IMG/VR virus record: IMGVR_UViG_3300049740_000919 | Location: 1 to 37,373 of that record | From: a virus | DNA: 37,373 bases | Direction: 5' to 3' (one strand) | Shown here: positions 34,388 to 37,373 of the stretch, piece after piece | Numbering within the stretch: position 1 is the stretch's first letter | How the letters are laid out: every line of letters starts with the position of its first letter | Notes under the pieces: generated by a model | What the model was told of the DNA's origin: nothing | Databases searched by the model: none | Seen by the model: the letters and a program-made list of their open reading frames with translations, nothing else | Made by a program: the position numbers and the translations under genes

Positions 34388-35272
34388 ATGGCAGTCAACA
34401 ATAACTATTCTAAAGTCAGGTCACATTATGGTGGTTACATTGGATCTATTCAGGTTCACTCAACTCCATACCTTGCAAACATAAATGATCCCAATGGAGC
34501 AAATTTTCAGGAGCATGTTCCTGCTGGTTATTTGAAGTGTGATGGATCTATTAGGAATGCACAGGAGTTTGTTGCACTATCACAAATCCTAGGTGTGGGT
34601 CAAAACTCTAAGTTTAGAAAGACAAATGTAGATCTTAGAGAAGCAGATCAAGACACAGGAGACCTAGGACAGTTCCAGTTACCTGATCTTGGATCTAAAG
34701 TTATTATTCCATCTAGATCAGTTGGTGACTACTTGAATACTTTTGTTGGTGATACTGAAGAGACTAGAGTTGGACCTGCCGTTGAAGTTTTATGTAACGA
34801 AGGAACACAGTTGACATGTGATTTTATTGGTAACTTCCGTGGAATACCAGTAGAGACATCATATGATTTTAGATCTAGTCCTAAGTATCAGTTCGAGACT
34901 ACATCACAGTCAGCATTCCTAGACATTGAGAACTTCCAAGGTCATGCTCACAATGCAAACACAAACTATCTAAACTACACTACAAACCATGCTGTTGGTG
35001 GTGATGGTAAAGATGGTGGTAATGCTAGTGGTAACTCTGGAGCAGGAAATGCTCTAGAACAGAGTGAAGCTAATACTACAGCACTATCATCACATACTCA
35101 TAGAATTGGTAAACCTACACAATACATTCACAATTTCCAATATCAGCATCAACCATTTGATATTCCTGCAGATAATGTCAATACTACATTGAATGTATCT
35201 GTCGAAAATGTTAATAAACTTGATGCTGTGGTTACTCCTTTTATTATTGTTACTTACATCATTAAAATTTGA
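34388..35272 (+). CDS. Second tail collar fibre protein with HxH motifs
   Basis: A 294-residue protein with an N-terminal collar-like region (YGGYIGSIQVHSTPYLANIN, then VPAGYLKCDGSIRNAQEFVA). It shares the general plan of its neighbour but is shorter. HxH motifs occur at H186/H188 (FQGHAHN) and H236/H238 (LSSHTHRI), divided by a Gly/Asn-rich loop (GGDGKDGGNASGNSGAGN). The end is beta-rich. The start codon is two bases after the preceding stop. It is likely a paralogue of the preceding gene and another tip or short-fibre component. Confidence 0.72.
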   Translation: MAVNNNYSKVRSHYGGYIGSIQVHSTPYLANINDPNGANFQEHVPAGYLKCDGSIRNAQEFVALSQILGVGQNSKFRKTNVDLREADQDTGDLGQFQLPDLGSKVIIPSRSVGDYLNTFVGDTEETRVGPAVEVLCNEGTQLTCDFIGNFRGIPVETSYDFRSSPKYQFETTSQSAFLDIENFQGHAHNANTNYLNYTTNHAVGGDGKDGGNASGNSGAGNALEQSEANTTALSSHTHRIGKPTQYIHNFQYQHQPFDIPADNVNTTLNVSVENVNKLDAVVTPFIIVTYIIKI

Positions 35273-35281
35273 GGTTGAGAT

Positions 35282-37093
35282 ATGGTAGTCCCAAGAACTC
35301 AATGTATTTCAATTATTGACGAATCGTCTCCTTCTGTATCTACCCATACAAACGACTGGAATAGTTTTAGATCAAACTTTCCTAATGCTGGTGGAGTAGG
35401 TCGCGAGTTCTGGTTGTTGCAACCAGCAGGTAGTAGATGGAATTTTAATGATCTAAACAGACCATCTAATTTTTTGAATGATTCTCTTGCTAACGGATCT
35501 GTTGGCGGGGGAACTTTTACTGTCAATAGAGATAACAATAATATAAGTCAACGATCAGACTGGTTTGCTATTACAAATCTATCATCACAACCACCAGGAT
35601 CTTATGTATCTGTATGGTTGGATGTCTCTGGTTCGATGGTATATTCAACAGTTCAAAAATCCTATGAGTATTTTGTAGAGAGATGCACTGCTGCTGGTAT
35701 CAATATTATTCTTGAGACTAGTAACAGTGGTGAGAGATGGATTCCTGGACATAATCAATTTTTTCTACCGAGCGCATCATTCTCTACTGATCCAAATTTT
35801 TTAAATAATTTTAATGAAGTTAACTCGGTAACTATTCCTTTCGGTGGATCTGCTACATTGTCATGGATTGTATTTGGAGACACAACTAGTGCAGACATTA
35901 GTGGTGTTGGTGCAGTTTCTGATCCTTCTGGAACTGTTACTGTAAGTCCAGCAGCAACTACAAACTATCAATTAACTGCAGTTGGACCAGTAGGAAATAG
36001 TATTAGAGTAATTACGGTTACAGTTCTACCACCACCTCCACCAACAGTTACATTTTCTGTATCTCCATCATCATATATTAGACCTGGACAAGCAACATTG
36101 TCTTGGACAGTTCAAGGTGTTAGTGTTTCTGATATTGATATCAATGAAGGTATTGGTGATGTGCTACCTATCACAGTATTTGATGAATTTGGTGTTGGAA
36201 CAGGTAGTATTATTGTCAATCCAAATATCAGTAGGACTTATACTATAACAGCAAAAAATTTCGGTGGTGCTCAGGGGTCACAAACAACGAAGTCAGTTAT
36301 CGTCACTGTTTATGAACCAACTGTTGCAAATATATCTGCTATCCCAAATCCCATTACTGTAGGACAACAGACAAACTTACAGTGGACAGTTACTGGGGAT
36401 GCTAACGAAGCATTTATTAGTCCTCCTGTAACTGCTACTGGAGAGGTTTTGCTAGCAAGTAATGCAAATGTATCACCAAATGTAACTACACGATATACTT
36501 TGACTGCTGATGGTCCTGGTGGATTTGACGAAGCATTTGTAGATGTAAAGGTATGTCAGATACCAACAATTGCTGGTAACTTCCCAGTCAATCTTGACTA
36601 TGGAGATCAATTCACTGTAGAAGTTACTTTTAGTAGTGCTACTAGTGGTGCGGGTGTAGTTATTACATACACTAACATTGAAGGTGTTACAACATCCGAT
36701 ACTCGTAGCATAGGAACATCTGCATCAGACGAAAATGGCACTGAAGAAACTGTAACTTTTAATTCAAACGTTCCGTGGGATGATTTTGGACCAGAAGTAA
36801 TTCAATACCAATTATTTGCTAGTGGTTGTGGAGGAACAGTATTTGCCTCAGCAGTTACTGTTAGTGTAGAAATCGATCAACTTCCTGATCTATTCAATAT
36901 TAGAGATTCTCTAGATAAGATACCCGAAGAAGAAGTTTATGCTCCCGATGAAGATATTGTATTAAGTGACCCTATCGTAGTTACTGATATAGATATCCCA
37001 GTAGAAATTAGATCTGATAAACCTATCAAGGTTAGATTTGATAATAATGATCCAAACTTAGAAACCAATTGGAACGACGTTAGGGAAATATAA
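35282..37093 (+). CDS. Ig-repeat adhesin-like protein with VWA-like motif
   Basis: A 603-residue protein. Near residue 110 it reads YVSVWLDVSGSMVYSTVQKS, where D114, S116 and S118 form a DxSxS pattern like the MIDAS metal site of von Willebrand A domains. Only about 170 residues precede the next part, so a full VWA fold is not certain. Residues 180-425 are three Ig-like repeats of about 80 residues, each with a SATLSW or QTNLQW strand and a TxNY or TxRYTLTA strand. The rest is beta-rich and ends acidic. Ig-like repeats in phage virion proteins usually mediate weak binding to cell surfaces. It belongs to the fibre operon, nine bases after the previous stop. Confidence 0.68.
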   Translation: MVVPRTQCISIIDESSPSVSTHTNDWNSFRSNFPNAGGVGREFWLLQPAGSRWNFNDLNRPSNFLNDSLANGSVGGGTFTVNRDNNNISQRSDWFAITNLSSQPPGSYVSVWLDVSGSMVYSTVQKSYEYFVERCTAAGINIILETSNSGERWIPGHNQFFLPSASFSTDPNFLNNFNEVNSVTIPFGGSATLSWIVFGDTTSADISGVGAVSDPSGTVTVSPAATTNYQLTAVGPVGNSIRVITVTVLPPPPPTVTFSVSPSSYIRPGQATLSWTVQGVSVSDIDINEGIGDVLPITVFDEFGVGTGSIIVNPNISRTYTITAKNFGGAQGSQTTKSVIVTVYEPTVANISAIPNPITVGQQTNLQWTVTGDANEAFISPPVTATGEVLLASNANVSPNVTTRYTLTADGPGGFDEAFVDVKVCQIPTIAGNFPVNLDYGDQFTVEVTFSSATSGAGVVITYTNIEGVTTSDTRSIGTSASDENGTEETVTFNSNVPWDDFGPEVIQYQLFASGCGGTVFASAVTVSVEIDQLPDLFNIRDSLDKIPEEEVYAPDEDIVLSDPIVVTDIDIPVEIRSDKPIKVRFDNNDPNLETNWNDVREI

Positions 37094-37373
37094 TGCCAAT
37101 CATTTACACTAGTGCTAATCTTCCAAATAGTTATGGTGGATACACCAATGGTGCCTGGGGCACCTTGATGAATACTTATGGTAGGCGCTTTACACCAGGA
37201 TCTGGAAGCGGTAATGCATTTGAAGGTGTTACATTTAGTTTTAGCGTTACTGTAAACTTTCCATACCCTGGCACTTATACAGTCCAAGCATCATGTGATA
37301 ACTTTGCAACTCTTAATGTTGCAGGTAATAATTGTAGTGTTGCTGGATTTAGAGGTGCAGCTACCACACAATT
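37093..37373 (+). CDS. N-terminal part of a further fibre-operon protein, cut by the window end
   Basis: Begins with ATG overlapping the stop of the Ig-repeat gene (TAATG). The 93 visible residues start MPIIYTSANLPNSYGGYTNG and contain beta-like strands (FEGVTFSFSVTVNFPYPGTY, then VQASCDNFATLNVAGNN). It looks like a further secreted or surface-binding beta-sandwich protein of the virion. Nothing more can be said without the rest. Confidence 0.65.
   Translation, partial: MPIIYTSANLPNSYGGYTNGAWGTLMNTYGRRFTPGSGSGNAFEGVTFSFSVTVNFPYPGTYTVQASCDNFATLNVAGNNCSVAGFRGAATTQ

Overview
This window is part of a T4-like cyanomyovirus genome (a contractile-tailed phage of marine Synechococcus or Prochlorococcus). 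The evidence is a set of recognisable T4-type baseplate genes (gp53, gp48, gp2, gp4, gp26, gp27, gp5), T4-type late promoter octamers (TATAAATA, CTAAATA), very tight gene packing with overlapping start and stop codons, and a cpeT-like phycobiliprotein-lyase gene, a typical cyanophage auxiliary gene. All assignments were made by eye from translated sequence; no database was searched.

Layout. (1) 1-345: the acidic end of an incoming gene (possibly the gp32 ssDNA-binding protein), a small membrane protein, and a strong terminator hairpin. (2) 354-3253, minus strand: gp53, gp48, gp2-like and gp4 as one operon reading leftward from a late promoter near 3280. (3) 3303-15296, plus strand: a divergent late operon for the tail hub. 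It holds a tail-tube-fold protein (gp54-like), gp26, a 59-residue gp51-like protein, two large paralogous tape-measure-like proteins carrying different wall hydrolase domains (lysozyme-like and M23 peptidase), gp27, a very long gp5-like spike protein with no visible lysozyme domain, and a separate beta-rich gene that looks like a detached needle. (4) 15297-19632: a 142-base regulatory gap with a sigma70-like promoter and a late promoter, then a compact cassette of small genes of unknown function, a glutaredoxin-like protein with SxxC instead of CxxC, two 2-oxoglutarate/Fe(II) oxygenase-like proteins, a CpeT-like lyase and a tRNA-Leu(UAG). (5) 19671 to the end: fibre and adhesin genes, starting with one 13-kb gene for a 4334-residue repeat-rich protein, then two tail-collar proteins with HxH motifs, an Ig-repeat protein with a VWA-like DxSGS motif, and a truncated final gene.

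How it fits together. Regions 2, 3 and 5 are late virion genes for the baseplate, hub, puncturing device and host-recognition fibres. Region 4 lies between hub and fibre genes and carries host-metabolism and putative protein-modification functions. Its first promoter looks like one read by host sigma70 polymerase early in infection, and further late promoters lie inside and after it, so it may be expressed both early and late. The most unusual parts are the paralogous hydrolase-bearing tail proteins next to a spike without visible lysozyme, the giant fibre, and a glycine/tyrosine-rich module shared by the spike, the giant fibre and a collar protein. No gene-free stretch exceeds 300 bases; the longest is 15297-15438.
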